Shown: positions 11,218 through 22,149 of the stretch, one piece after another
How positions within the stretch are numbered: position 1 is the stretch's first letter
Layout: each line of letters begins with the position of its first letter
Source of the DNA: Taudactylus pleione
Lineage: Eukaryota; Chordata; Amphibia; Anura; Myobatrachidae
NCBI GenBank assembly: GCA_031769625.1
Contig: JAUIMM010000202.1
Coordinates: 11,580,001 to 11,644,000 of the forward strand
Direction: 5' to 3'
DNA length: 64,000 nucleotides
The notes under the pieces: generated by a model
Seen by the model: only the letters and a program-made list of their open reading frames with translations
Told to the model about the DNA's origin: nothing
Databases searched by the model: none
Translations under genes and position numbers: made by a program

Positions 11218-11553
11218 CAGGTTGAGTCTCCCATATCCAAATATTCCGAAATACGGAATATTCTGAATTATGGAATATTTTTTGTATGACTGAGAATGTG
11301 AAACCTTTGCTTTCTGATGGTTCAGTGTACACAAACTTTTTTTGATGCTCAAAATTATTAAAAATATTGTATAAAATTACCTTCAAGCTGTGTGTATAAG
11401 ATATATATAGAACATAAATGCATTCTGTGTTTAGTTTTGGGTCCTACAACCAAGAAATTTAATTATAGTATGCAAATATTCCAAAATACGGAATATTCCG
11501 ATATCCAAAATACCCCTGGTCCCAAGCATTTTGGATATGGGAGACTCAACCTG
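11218..11553. mobile_element. pogo/Tigger-like MITE, 336 bp
   Basis: The ends CAGGTTGAGTCTCCCATATC and GATATGGGAGACTCAACCTG are near-perfect terminal inverted repeats flanked by TA. The subterminal motifs (CCAAGCATTTTGGAT, GGAATATTCCGAAAT-type) resemble, from memory, non-autonomous Tigger-family elements of mammals. The resemblance is recalled and was not searched. Confidence 0.8.
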
Positions 11554-11846
11554 TATATACATATATATAGACACAGATAAACATATACAATGCTGCTTAC
11601 CTCTCCTGGTTTCTGAGGCAGCAGCAGGAGTGATGGAGGACCAGCGCGATTCGCGGGTCTTTAAAAAGGGGGTGGGACCAAATACCAGGAGGGGAGGGGC
11701 TTAATCGCGGGTCGCGGCTGGCGGTTCCATTAAAAGAAGAAAAAGTGTTCATCGGGGGATGTGGCCGAGGACAGTGTGTGGGGGCCCCATATGTGTGGGG
11801 GCCCCGGGATGACCGCCCCCGTCGCCCTGCCTTTAATCCAGCCTTG

Positions 11847-12519
11847 TGTACACTTACCAGGGCTCTGTGAGCTGGCAGCATTGGTATTGTGACATCACAA
11901 TACCAATGCTGTAGATCATGTGACAGGCCCAGCTGAGCACATTATATGAAACATAGAGGGGTCAGTACAGATGGAGTGGTCCAACACAGGTTGCTTGACC
12001 ATTTTAAAAATAATAATAATGTTCTGTCAGTGATCATCCCTATATGCCACATGGCAGCCATCTTTACATCATACAGAGATTTTCATGTTCGTAGGTGTCT
12101 ATGCAAATGCAAATATCTCAGGACTGGGAGGTGGGAGAGCCTTGCGACAAAAAACATTGTTCTCAGCAAAGTTTGGGCTATATTTTGGTCACATACTGAT
12201 TATCTTACTCACTTTTTAATGACTGAAAAAAAGGGCTCAATCAGAGCAAAATATTTGCAAAATGATGACTTTCAGGTCACTATATCAGCTTAGAAAGAAA
12301 TCTCAGGTTCCCTTTATGTGGGAGGTATATATACACTAGTAATTTGTGGCAAAGAAGCTGAAGTCTGAGATTTGTGCCCAACTTTATTATGAAACTTTGA
12401 AAATAGTTTTTTTCTAAATTTTACCTATTTTAGGCTTAAATATCTCTGGGTGGCAACATAGGAAAATTCATATTTTTGGCACAAGTTAAGGTCTATATGC
12501 TACTGCAAAAATGTCATAG
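11847..12519. other. Repeat fragment then unrecognised DNA
   Basis: 11847-11940 is the third copy of the segment also seen at 6697-6775 and 9738-9822, continuing where the hAT inserted. The rest (11940-12519) holds a 115-codon plus-strand frame at 11946-12293 with no recognisable domain and no start or splice context, so it is not called as a gene. Confidence 0.5.
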
Positions 12520-12723
12520 CATCTGGAGAAGAAGCATGAGCAGTTCCCCAACTCTTAAGGAGATTTTAGGTACCATGAATATGCTGAGAGTTTCAATGTA
12601 ACCTATGGTTTTAAAGCTATTTTGGAGCTGCAAGTTCCAGCTAACCCTTTGACAGGACATGCTGTACTTTGTAGTTCTACAACACTGAAAAGCCAAATGC
12701 ACTACTAAAACTAAAGTGTCAAT

Positions 12724-13567
12724 CACTATTTTTACTAAAATAAAGTGAAAAAGGGTGTTTTCGCACCCTTTTCACATTATTTTAGTATCACCTATAGTTA
12801 TTACAGGGCAATTGGAGTAGAATTCGTAAAATTCTACTCCAACCCCTAAGTATCACTTATTTTTAGTAAGAAGATCGCATTTCCCATAATTATAATGGGA
12901 AATGTGATCCGACCAAAGTTACTAAAAATAAATAGTGAAAAAAATACCTAGTGAGGCCCTGTGATAATAACATCACCTGGAGGTGGCGTTATCCAGGCTC
13001 TCCCCCGGTTACCGGGCTCCTACTCTACTCTAAAAGGCAGAGCAGAGCCCGGAGGCGGTCCCGGTGATCAGCTGTGTGGTCTAAACAGAACGCAAGCTGA
13101 TCTCTGCTATGACTCCAGGGACCGGTGATCGGGGCTCCGGTGATGTTCCCCCTCCAGTTAGCTGGTCTCCCATGGTGCACTGCACTGCGGCCCGATCATC
13201 AGGTGACTGTGTCCCAGTGCAGCATGTGATGTCAGCTAACCGGAGGCATGGAAGCCATCACCGGAGCACAGATGACTGCAGGTAAGTGCTATTGAGGAAG
13301 GGGCGGTAACGGGGGGGTCCGCGATCGCGGGGTGTGTGGCTTAGCGCTGGGGGGGTAGCAGTGACGGTTGGTTGGCGCATGCGTCGGCACTTTGTCACAG
13401 TATTTTTTGCGAAAATACCGTGACTAGTGTGCGGAGGGGATTCGCACGGACAGAGCTTTATCGCAAGCTCTGTCCCTGCAAGGGATTTGTAGTAAATCCC
13501 TGTGAATTCAATCGATAATATCACACTACAATCTGCATTACAAATGCGGATTGTAGTAAATAGAGCC
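12724..13567. mobile_element. Hairpin-rich MITE, 844 bp
   Basis: It is bounded by CAAT on both sides (12720-12723 and 13568-13571) at a site uninterrupted in the paralogous repeats. The ends CACTATTTTTACTA and TAGTAAATAGAGCC are related inverted sequences. The flanks are a row of short hairpins: a GTGAAAAAGGGTG stem, GGAGTAGAATT/AATTCTACTCC, ATTTCCCATAATTATAATGG, GACAGAGCTT/AAGCTCTGTC and CAGGGATTT/AAATCCCTG. The centre is GC-rich and non-coding. The 3-4 bp target duplication suggests a Harbinger-type origin, which is not certain. Confidence 0.7.
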
Positions 13568-14947
13568 CAATGTCTGAAAGCCACCAACTTTGCATTGGAT
13601 TCTGTCTGGTCTTTGCATCTGTAGCCTCTCGGGAGCAGTGCAGGAGAACAGAACTCATCCATGTGGGAAGCTTGCAGCCTATACAACATAAATATGTTAT
13701 GCAATCACAAGTCTGATATTTTAAGGTACATTTAAAAAATATATATATTATTTATCATTACAAACTGTATCTTTATAGCAATGTAATGTTGACAACACAT
13801 GTGTAAAGTGGCATAATCAAGTGATTCATAAATAATATTCAATAACTAATTTTTTTAAGTTATGGGGTTTGACTTGTTTTATTTCTGCTAAAAGTAAGAG
13901 ATCAAGGCCCTCATTCAGAGCCGTTCGTTAACAGCAGTACGCTCGTTGCGTTCCGATGTTGAGTAACCGCGCATGCGTCGGTGTTACACTGCGCATGTGC
14001 GTACGGCAGATTGCGAGTTTTTTTTGTCTTGTTCGTCAAATAGCGAACAGGAAGTGACATGTCAAATGTGATTGACAGAACAGGGTGTTTTTGGGCGTTG
14101 ACGGGGGTGGAGATGGAAAAACGCAGGCGTGGCGAGGCGTTTTTGGGGCGTACATACATTAACAAATGCGAACGTCAAATGTGTTCGTACCAACTCATAC
14201 GTCACTGGATGATCCTCTTTCCCTTCAAAATGCTCGCACAGCTTAGGGGCTGGATAACTCGACCACAGTGGCGATGGCCTTCTCCTCCGTCCCGTGACTC
14301 CACGATGTAGCATCGATTAATCACGGCTTGTCAGTAACTCAATTAGTGTTGGATTGAAAACCGGCTTGGTATGTGTTTGGAAAGCAGTTTTTTTGGATAG
14401 CACAAAACCGAACGCAGGTGGAAATCAGAGCTGCTAATGTCTGGATTACACAATCAATTAGCGTACATTTGTGGGGGTGTATTTTGGCCGCAATGTGTTC
14501 GTTTTTGGACTATTGTAACAATAATGTCATCATGTTTAGGTTTGGTCCCTCATTTTGTGTTTGCAAGGTGATTTTTCCTCCTTAGGTAATGTTTTAAACG
14601 TTCCTTAACGAGCCCTTTTTTTTCAATGTGTAATTTTTTTGTTTGAACGTTGTTGGCTTGTGTGCCCGGATTAAATGTAACCCATTTTTACAATAATGTC
14701 AGAATACAAAGTCGTACATTTGTGGTAAATTTATTGGTAACCCACAAAAAATAAATATACATATTTAACTCAAACATTTTTGGCAGTGTTCCACAATATT
14801 TATTAATTATGCAAACATTAATTTTTGGGTAAACGCAAAATCCAAAATTAAAAACAATTCACAAGAAAGGAGAGGGAAGTTTTGGGCAGAAAGGAATATG
14901 AGGCAAGCAAAGAAGGAGTGTGGGAAAAGTAGCCAATGGTGTCACCG

Positions 14948-16223
14948 TTATTTCGCCCGTTTGGCTGGGGGAGGGAGGGCGCCAGACCGGGTCCGGGATG
15001 TCATCGCGCTGGCCCGTCCAGAGGCAGATGTTGTGGCCTCTGGACTAGGCACAGGGCTAGGCACATTTGGAGGATTGGCTGATGTTGTGCCAGAGGTGGA
15101 GGATCCTGATGTTCCGGCAGGAAGGGAGGTCGGCTCCACCATGTGCTGGCGAACGAGCTGCTCCAGGGCAGTGGCGATGCGGATGTTGGCCCTGGTATTT
15201 TCCGCCAGGGCCTGACCAATGGTCACGTTGGCCGCAGCATTTTGCTCCAGGGCCTCAGCCACCCGTACCAGACTGGCGTCCATCCTCTGCAGAATCTCCG
15301 TATGGAAATCCGATTTAAAATTGAGTTCTGTGAGGAGGGACACTGCCTGCGAGGGGGATTGCCCTGGACTGGCTTCTGCAGGGTCCTCAGCCGGATGTAC
15401 TGGTTCCTCCCCTGCAGAGCCAGCAGAAATTCTGCGGCCAAGGCTCCCCTCTGGAGAAGACTCATCCGCCTGTGTCTCTGTTTGAAAAATGAGAAAAGAC
15501 TCACATTAGAATCTACGTATTGGCACAATAACATTTCACAGTTGGTGACATCACAACATTTACCTGGGACAACATGAGGAGCCGCAAAGTCTGGCATGTC
15601 CGTATCCATGTTGGACACGCCAAACACCTCCACAGGTTGCACACACCCGTGCCAGCTCTTCTAAATCAGTCAACTCCAATGACACAGGGGTGGGACCTCC
15701 ACCTGTCCCCCTTGCATGCCTAGCCCTGTCGGCCATTTTTTGTTTCAGGCGATATTTGAAGTCGCCCCATCTGTGGGTTAAATTGGAAACATTACTTTTT
15801 ATTTGATTTGGTTTTTGGTTTTATGGTGGTCAAGTGTTTACTTACCGCCGTTTGACATCCCGGGCTAGACGGACATAATCACCCACCCTATTGACATCCA
15901 CGGCTACCTCTTCCCACATTCTCCACTTCTGGCTAGCACTCATATTCCTGTCTGCCTGTGGCAGGATGTCCACACATTTCTGAATCAAAACCTCCATCTC
16001 CTTTCTTGTGAATTGTGGCTGCCTTTTCTTTTTGGCAGCTTTGCCCGGAATACTGGGCCCAGCAGCCTCTTCCATGTCATCCTCCTCACCTATGTGTGTA
16101 ATTTTGGAGAATTGTCAGCTTCACAACTTGCACAATATTATGTTTCAAAATAATCATTGAGTCAAAATGCATGAAATACTTACCGCCTGACTGTTGTCCA
16201 TTGTTTCCCTGGTCTGTAGCCAT
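14948..16223 (-). pseudogene. Harbinger SANT/Myb-like DNA-binding protein, gene 1 (frame disrupted)
   Basis: Read from 16223 downward, four exons can be built with consensus sites: 16223-16184 (MATDQGNNGQQSG), 16089-15846, 15770-15564 and 15477-14948. Exon 2 holds the start of the SANT-like helix bundle (FTRKEMEVLIQKCVDIL, then WRMWEEVAVDVN), and exon 3 opens with WGDFKYRLKQK, as in Harbinger Myb-like proteins. Exon 4 encodes a helical Glu/Ala-rich stretch (VRVAEALEQNAAANVTIG) and ends with basic PPPAKRAK. Exons 1-2 and the start of exon 3 share one frame, while the end of exon 3 (NMDTDMPDF) and exon 4 use another. The exons total 1021 nt, one over a multiple of three, so a single-base shift near 15640-15660 or an unrecognised splice is implied. 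The family helps the transposase bind termini and enter the nucleus. Confidence 0.8.
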
Positions 16224-17315
16224 GTGTGAGCTTCAAACAAGAAATACACCAGAATTGTGTTTTTGTCTCGTGACGTATTTATACATGCGTCCTTATTTTG
16301 CGGCCGCATCATTGATTGTGCGTTCCTATGATCCCTCCTTAATTTGTGCGGGAAACGAAACACTATTTATGGCTTGGTGCGTCTCGAATCGAGGTGGCGT
16401 TTATTGAATGTTGCAGGTTACGTTGGTTGGAGTTGATTGTTGGCTGGTGTAGGAGATTGCGTGTTTTGAAGTTTTTTTTTTGGATTCTTTCTTTTTTGGA
16501 TTTCCGTTTGTTTATTTTCCCTTTTATTTTTTTTGTTCGTTTCCAGTTTTGGTACGTTTGGGGAAGTCTAACTTTGGGTCAATTTGTCTCTCATTCTGGT
16601 GTGGATTTTTCTAATAAGTTTTTCCCGTCATTTCATCTCTCTTAGGTTTTATTTTGGCTCTGCCCCAAAGACATTTTGTTCCGGATTCTTAGATATTATC
16701 TCTTGGTAAGTTCATTTGTTAAACTGCTTTGTTATTCTGCTGTTCTTGTTTGTCTTTATGCAACTTTGGTTGGCCTTACACATGTAACGTTTTTTTCGGC
16801 AAAATCGAACTCTGTGTTGTTTTAATTTTTATTTACGCGGCGTTGTTGTAACTTGTATTTGCGAACTAAATTGCGCATTTTTACTACTTACTATTCTGAC
16901 TTGTATTTGCGAACTAATTAGCGCATTCTTACTACTTACTATTCTGACTTGTATTTGCGAATTAATTAACGCTTTGTGAAATGTTTATTCATCCCTTAAA
17001 ATTGTTTGTGCTTTTTCGGGAGCATTGTTTGCTTACATTTTGCCTCTATTTGACGTAGTGTGCGCAATGTCGTTTTGCGTTTTGCCCAAATGTGTGTGTG
17101 TCCCCTTTATTTATTTTCTGGCTTCAATTTTTGAAAATGACATGGCCAGCATAAAATGATGTATATTTTTGATGTGATTATTTGCAGTTACAACATATCA
17201 TGACAATACCCCGGCATGTAAGCATCAATGGATGGTATTTTCAAGCTAAGTTAATTTTTAATTTAATGGGTGGTGTAAAAAACCTGACATTCCAATGTTG
17301 CCATTTCAGGTTGAT

Positions 17316-18458
17316 ATGGGTCGGATTGTTCTGGCCCTGCTCCTGGAAGCCGACCAACCTCAATCTCGTCCCAGGCGTAGGCATTGTAGGCGTGCAAGGC
17401 CCCAGATATTTCGAACACGTGTCACCCTTTTTGGAATGCCGGATGATGAGGTTTAAAGACGATACCGTCTTCCTCCAAAAATCATCATAGACACTCTTTC
17501 ATTAATAGAGAGTGATCTTGAGCGGCAAATTGACAGTCCAACAGCAATTCCACCACTTACGCAATTTATGGCGGTGTTACATTTCTGTGCCTCATGATCG
17601 TTTCAAACAATGGTGGGAATAGTGGCGGGCATCTCACAATCCTCCTTTTCCCGGATCCTGAGGGCAGTAATGGAGGCACTTTTCAAGCACCTCCATCATT
17701 TTATTCAAATGCCTTTGGATATGGGTGCCCTTAGTGTGGTTAAGGCCAATTTTTACCAAATAGCTGGCTTCCCACACATCATAGGGGTTGTGGATGGTAC
17801 TCACATACCACTTCAGCCTCCAGCACGGCTGGAGGCAATATTTAGAAACCGTAAACACTATCACTCCCTCAATGTAATGGTGGTATGTGATGCCTCCCTC
17901 CAGATCCTGTCCCTGAATGCAAAATTACCAGGAAGTGCACATGACTCCTTCGTCATCCGGCAATCAGGGATATGGCACAAATTAACTAACCTACAAGCTG
18001 GTGATGCGTGGCTTCTGGGTAAGTGGAGACCTTTAGTACATAACAATGTTAAGCTTCATACAGAGTGAGTCTGATGTTGACTATTCTTTTTCACAGGAGA
18101 CAGTGGCTACCCTTGCATGCCCTGGCTGCTCACTCCTTATTTGGCTCCCACACCAGGCCCACAAAGTGAGTATAATTCCGCACTTACAGCCACCAGGCAA
18201 GTGGTGGAGTGCTGTATCGGCCTTTTAAAAGGCCGATTCAGATGCCTCCACCGCTCTGGTGGCGAACTCATGTATTTGCCGGATATGGTTTCGAAAATTG
18301 TGGTCCTGTGTGGGATATTTCACAACATCGCCATAAGGAGTGGTGTCCTAATGCAGCCAGAGGATGCCTTACCTGAGGTTGGCCCCCCCGAGGTTGGTCG
18401 GAGGTCAGTATGTGGGGGGGCCATACGCGATGATGTGGTGGCCAGATTTTTTAGGTAA
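17316..18458 (+). pseudogene. Harbinger (HARBI1-like) DDE transposase with two nonsense codons
   Basis: Two exons, 17316-18018 and 18097-18458, joined by GT-AG, give a 355-codon frame including the final stop, the usual size for this family. Visible landmarks are MPDDEV near residue 47, the helical segment GIVAGISQSSFSRIL, first catalytic Asp in GVVDGTHIPL, second Asp in GSAHDSFVI, the LLGDSGYPCMPWLLTPY block across the intron, and the catalytic Glu in TRQVVECCIGLLKGRF. The C-terminal tail ends VVARFFR. Two in-frame stops break it: a TAA just after MPDDEV and a TGA at the Gly position of the CASGSFQ-like motif. All three catalytic acidic residues remain, so decay looks recent. The ATG lies just after a TTTCAG acceptor, so a non-coding 5' exon is likely. 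Confidence 0.93.
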
Positions 18459-19281
18459 TTATTGGTAAAAACAGTGTTGCTACCTAATGTGTTTGGTTTT
18501 GTTTGAGAACATCAAATTTTTGGTTAATTATTTTCTCCATCTTCTGTTTTTTCACATAATCTTTAGCACTCCAACGATGACTACTTCCTGCTACCCTTAC
18601 AAAACCTGTATGTGGACATTTTGGGGATATATTCTGGAACCCTTATTGCAACGCCATATTTGTGGAATCATGTTGGCATGGTCGTTCGTCAACCAGTTCT
18701 TGATTTTTTGTTTTGTGATGTGGTTTTTTTGGTATGTGTTGTATTTGAGATTATCACTGTGTGTTTTGTTTGTGAGTGACCACTTTGATTTTTCAGTTAT
18801 GTTGATAAGAAATGTTTTGAGAGTGAAATGTTGTACATTTTTTGTAACGATACCAGCAAGTGTAACCAGGTTCACACACGTTACATTTGACTAAGGGGTA
18901 ATCCAGTACTGACGCCAGTTGAGATAAAATTTTATTTTTTTTCAGGGTCCAAACCAACACCAAAAGGAAGCCTGTACAATCATTTTGCTTCGTAAGATTG
19001 GCCTAAGCAGCTTGCACACCAACTAGGAACCTGTAAAATGTAGAAATATCTAATTGTGACTACACCAAAAAAGGGAAATCAGATTGTTACTGTTAGGTGT
19101 TTCTTGTGGCTGTTTGACATAAAAATCAAACACACACTCTTAGTGTTAAAAATTTGAAATCCTTGCAGGAACAGTCTACTTATGTCAGGGTAAACAATAT
19201 GTGCTTTAGAAAAAACGAATGAGCCAGAACGTAACTTCAAAAATAACAATTTATTAACATAATGGTCCAAAAATAAAAAAA
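18459..19281. other. Non-coding spacer between transposase and SANT gene 2
   Basis: This is the convergent 3' region of the two genes. A 135-codon plus-strand frame at 18487-18894 is T-rich, Phe/Cys-rich and has no family features, so it is not called. No clear poly(A) signal pair was resolved. Confidence 0.5.
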
Positions 19282-20934
19282 CTACTCCCTAAGGAGGACC
19301 GACATACGGTCAAGGACCACCAGCACCCCGATGATATTGGTGTGCATCTGGGCCACACAGGCGGATAAATCGGCCCGACGCCTCTGTTCCTCTGTGGGTG
19401 AGAAAAGTGTGGGGATTAATACAACAATAGTGAAACCACATTAAAAAACAAAACAAAACCAAACTCCACAAAAAACATAAAAAAAAAACAGCATTAAAAC
19501 TCATCAAACTAAAATGGTGTAGGGCAAAAATACAAGGCCTATGTACAAATTCCGACAGGTGTGCTATGTGTATGTTGAAAACAGCAGTAACAGGTAAAGG
19601 CAATCGCCAAAAACCACAAAAGTTTAGCCAAAAAACCCAAAAAAAGGAAACACCCATGATTACATACAAACAGTTTGTGACGATAAAAAACCACAAAGAA
19701 AAACATACCGGAAGACCCAACGCCAGCTCCGGAAGGCCCTCCATCGTCCTCCTCGGAGGTGGGTCCATTCCCCAAAGATCGGGGCGGGGTAATGACCGAC
19801 TCCGGGGAGGGGGTCATTCTAAGAGGGGTGGTTGGAGGAGAGGGGGAATTGGGACGGAGGGGAAGGAGGCCCGAAAAATCAGGCTGAGGGTGTAGGAAGG
19901 CTGGGGAGGAGTGGGGAATAGGGGAAGGACTGGAGTTGGAGTGTTGGCTGGGGGTTGGGGAGAGTGGCCGTGATCGTCGTCTGGCCGGACGCTGACGGCG
20001 TAGTCTTCGCTGGGCCCCTAAAAGATGTGAAACAAATTGTGGTTAGTTTCAACACAAATCCACGCCCAAAAACAATTTCAAATGCACACCAAAAAAAACA
20101 AAAAAAAAACATATATGAGGAGAATGAATAAATATGAAATACAGGGAAAACATGGCCATGCAGATATGAGAATGAATAAATATGAAATACAGGGAAAACA
20201 TGGCCATGCAGATATGAGGAGAATGAATAAATATGAAATACAGGGAAAACATGGCCATGCAGATATGAGGAGAATGAATAAATATGAAATACAGGGAAAA
20301 CATGGCCATGCAGATATGAGGAGAATGAATAAATATGAAATACAGGGAAAACATGGCCATGCAGATATGAGGAGAATGAATAAATATGAAATACAGGGAA
20401 AACATGGCCATGCAGATATGAGAATGAATAAATATGAAATACAGGGAAAACATGGCCATGCAGATATGAGAATGAATAAATATGAAATACAGGGAAAACA
20501 TGGCCATGCAGATATGAGGAGAATGAATAAATATGAAATACAGGAAAAACATGGCCATGCAGATATGAGGAGAATGAATAAATATGAAATACAGGGAAAA
20601 CATGCACACGCAGTTAGGGCCACAAAGACAAACATGAAAACCACAATCCATTAAACTTACTTTCCGCGATCTGCATGCGAAAGCATGCCAGCAAGCGGGG
20701 CGTCCGCCGTTGCAGGTCCAACCACCTGCGCTCCAGCTGCCCGATATGGCGGCGTGAGCCGAAGGAGCGCAGGCGGGCCCGAACCTCCGCATATGCGGAA
20801 CGCTTCTCGCGGTTGGTGATGGGTGGAGGCTGGCTGGTGATCCGCCTATCCATCACCTCCGTAAGCACCAGCAGCTCGCGCCTGGTGAATGCGGAGGCTC
20901 TCATGATGGCAATGGAGTTTTTCATAAAAATCAT
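19282..20934 (-). CDS. Harbinger SANT/Myb-like protein, gene 2 (intact, 230 aa)
   Basis: Three exons on the minus strand, 20934-20661, 20017-19709 and 19391-19282, total 693 nt and form one uninterrupted frame of 230 residues plus stop; all junctions are GT-AG. Residues ~15-85 form a Myb/SANT-like domain (AFTRRELLVLTEVMDRR, then the basic helix RRHIGQLERRWLDLQRRTPR). Exon 2 is Arg- and then Pro/Ser-rich (LRRQRPARRRSRP, a likely nuclear signal) with an acidic TSEEDDGGPS patch. Exon 3 is a short helix with EEQRRRADLSACVAQM, a plausible oligomerisation segment. M1 or M11 could be the start. Intron 1 carries a 48/51-bp minisatellite. It differs in sequence from gene 1 of the same element, so the two are old paralogues or independent acquisitions. 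Host expression is unknown. Confidence 0.8.
20113..20615. repeat. 48/51-bp minisatellite, ten copies, in an intron
   Basis: Units containing GAATGAATAAATATGAAATA and CATGGCCATGCAGATATGAG occur ten times head to tail, varying only by presence of a GAG triplet (51 versus 48 bp) and one G-to-A change. They lie wholly within intron 1 of SANT-like gene 2. Since both unit lengths are multiples of three, long frames run through in several phases (MRRMNKYEIQGKHGHAD on +, FSLYFIFIHS types on -); these are not genes. High identity implies recent expansion. Confidence 0.95.
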
Positions 20935-21592
20935 TTTTGATAAAGTGCACCCAAATTTTATGATTGGCTAATGTATTTAGGAAATTAACAGGAGCAATTC
21001 TATTGGTTAGTGTATGAGTCACGTGTTCGACAGGGCCAGAAATCTGTTGAGACTTATGATAGGCTTGATGCAGTGACATGCGTAAGCAAATTTACATAAA
21101 GATTTGAACTCCAGGAAATATGCGGGTAGAAAAACAAATAGAACAATTATTTAATAGGGGCCAACATGTATTTGGACAATTAAAAGCGAATGTTTAAGCC
21201 GTACGTATTCTGCGGGCAAACACAAACACGGACATAAATAAAGTTTATTGCATTGTGTAAAAAAAAAAAACAATTAAGCTAATTGATATATTGATTGGCA
21301 TGTTACGATTGAGGGAGGTAGGCAGAATCAACGAGCAGTTTATCGAAATCTGACAGTCCAACTTCCGGGTAGTACTAGTGCGTGCGTTCCCTTCAAACCA
21401 CTTCGGGGATGTACGCTCGCTATTTGGCACGCTCGTTAGTTAGAGGAGGGGTCGCCTGAGTTTGGGGAGGATGTTTGGCTGCGAGCGAAAATACGAGCGT
21501 GTGCCTGAATTTAAATATTTTTTTACGTACGCCGAACGTACGAATGGTCACTTGCGTCCGGGTCTGAATGAGGGCCCAAGTCCAAAGATATA

Positions 21593-22149
21593 GGGTCTGA
21601 TTCAGAGGTGGACACATTGCTGATATTTGCACAGTTAAGTGATTATTTCCTACTACACATGCACAAAAAATACTGAAAGCCCCTATGTCGCATTCTAATG
21701 AGTGTATGCTGCTGTGTACGGGACCACTGGCATTAGTAATGGCGAAGCAAAACCATAACGCTTCCTGAGTGGTGATTGGAAGGTGGTCTGAAGTGAAGGC
21801 AAAAAAGAACCATCTCAGGGGCGTGTTGTGGGAATGTCACGGACGTGTCAGTGATAGCAGCTGTATTCTCAGACACAGAGCCGCAGCCACAGAGACCATA
21901 TTCATACGAACACTACGTCTGCCATAGGCTGGTGCGAGGGTTGATGGTACATGCGATGGTGCGCCTATGGTATAGTGTTCAGAACCACTGGTAGAGCTGA
22001 ACCGTCCATGGTCATTGAAATTAGGCGTCCCAGGGCCTGCACAGTTTGGAAGTACACAAGGTGAAGGCTGAAACTAGCATTATCGCCGCTGGGACTCTGC
22101 AAGAATCCACAATCGCGACAGCAATACTGTGCACCTCTGAATCAGGACC
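21593..22149. mobile_element. Harbinger-type MITE, 557 bp, ATA duplication
   Basis: The ends GGGTCTGATTCAGAGGTG and CACCTCTGAATCAGGACC are terminal inverted repeats flanked by ATA (21590-21592 and 22150-22152). It lies 16 bp from the Harbinger end in the same old repeat. It is non-coding. The GATTCAGAG core is shared with several other elements in the window. Confidence 0.85.

Larger units (their letters stand above)
9916..11846 (+). mobile_element. Non-autonomous hAT element carrying nested hairpins
   Basis: It begins CAGGGCCGGATTAAGG and ends CCTTTAATCCAGCCTTG, imperfect terminal inverted repeats flanked by TATACACT and TGTACACT (7 of 8 matching). The flanking genomic repeat resumes directly at TGTACACTTACCAG. 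The interior has GC-rich edges, long TA tracts and three secondary insertions or hairpins (10407-10707, 10751-11046, 11218-11553). No transposase is left. hAT assignment rests on the 8-bp duplication and the CAG...CTG-type ends. Confidence 0.8.
13906..21576 (+). mobile_element. PIF/Harbinger transposon, 7.67 kb, three genes
   Basis: The terminal inverted repeats are GGCCCTCATTCAGA on the left and its reverse complement on the right, flanked by the 3-bp duplication CAA (13903-13905 and 21577-21579). The empty site is visible in the paralogous repeats near 9080 and 34810. Inside are a HARBI1-like DDE transposase on + (17316-18458) and two minus-strand genes for SANT/Myb-like DNA-binding proteins on either side of it (16223-14948 and 20934-19282). 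This gene set and the 3-bp duplication are diagnostic of the superfamily. The transposase has two internal stops and one SANT gene is out of frame, so the copy is probably no longer autonomous. Confidence 0.95.

Noticed and set aside
11946..12293. 115-codon frame
   Set aside because: No domain, no splice or start context, and it begins inside a dispersed repeat copy.
18487..18894. 135-codon hydrophobic frame downstream of the transposase
   Set aside because: T-rich spacer composition, no motif, and it lies between convergent genes of the element.
20113..20615. Regular direct repeats considered as a CRISPR array
   Set aside because: Units are contiguous with no unique spacers, and the context is a eukaryotic transposon.
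20037..20792. Overlapping 188-247-codon frames on both strands
   Set aside because: They run through the 48/51-bp minisatellite in an intron of the SANT-like gene; only the non-repeat edges overlap real exons.
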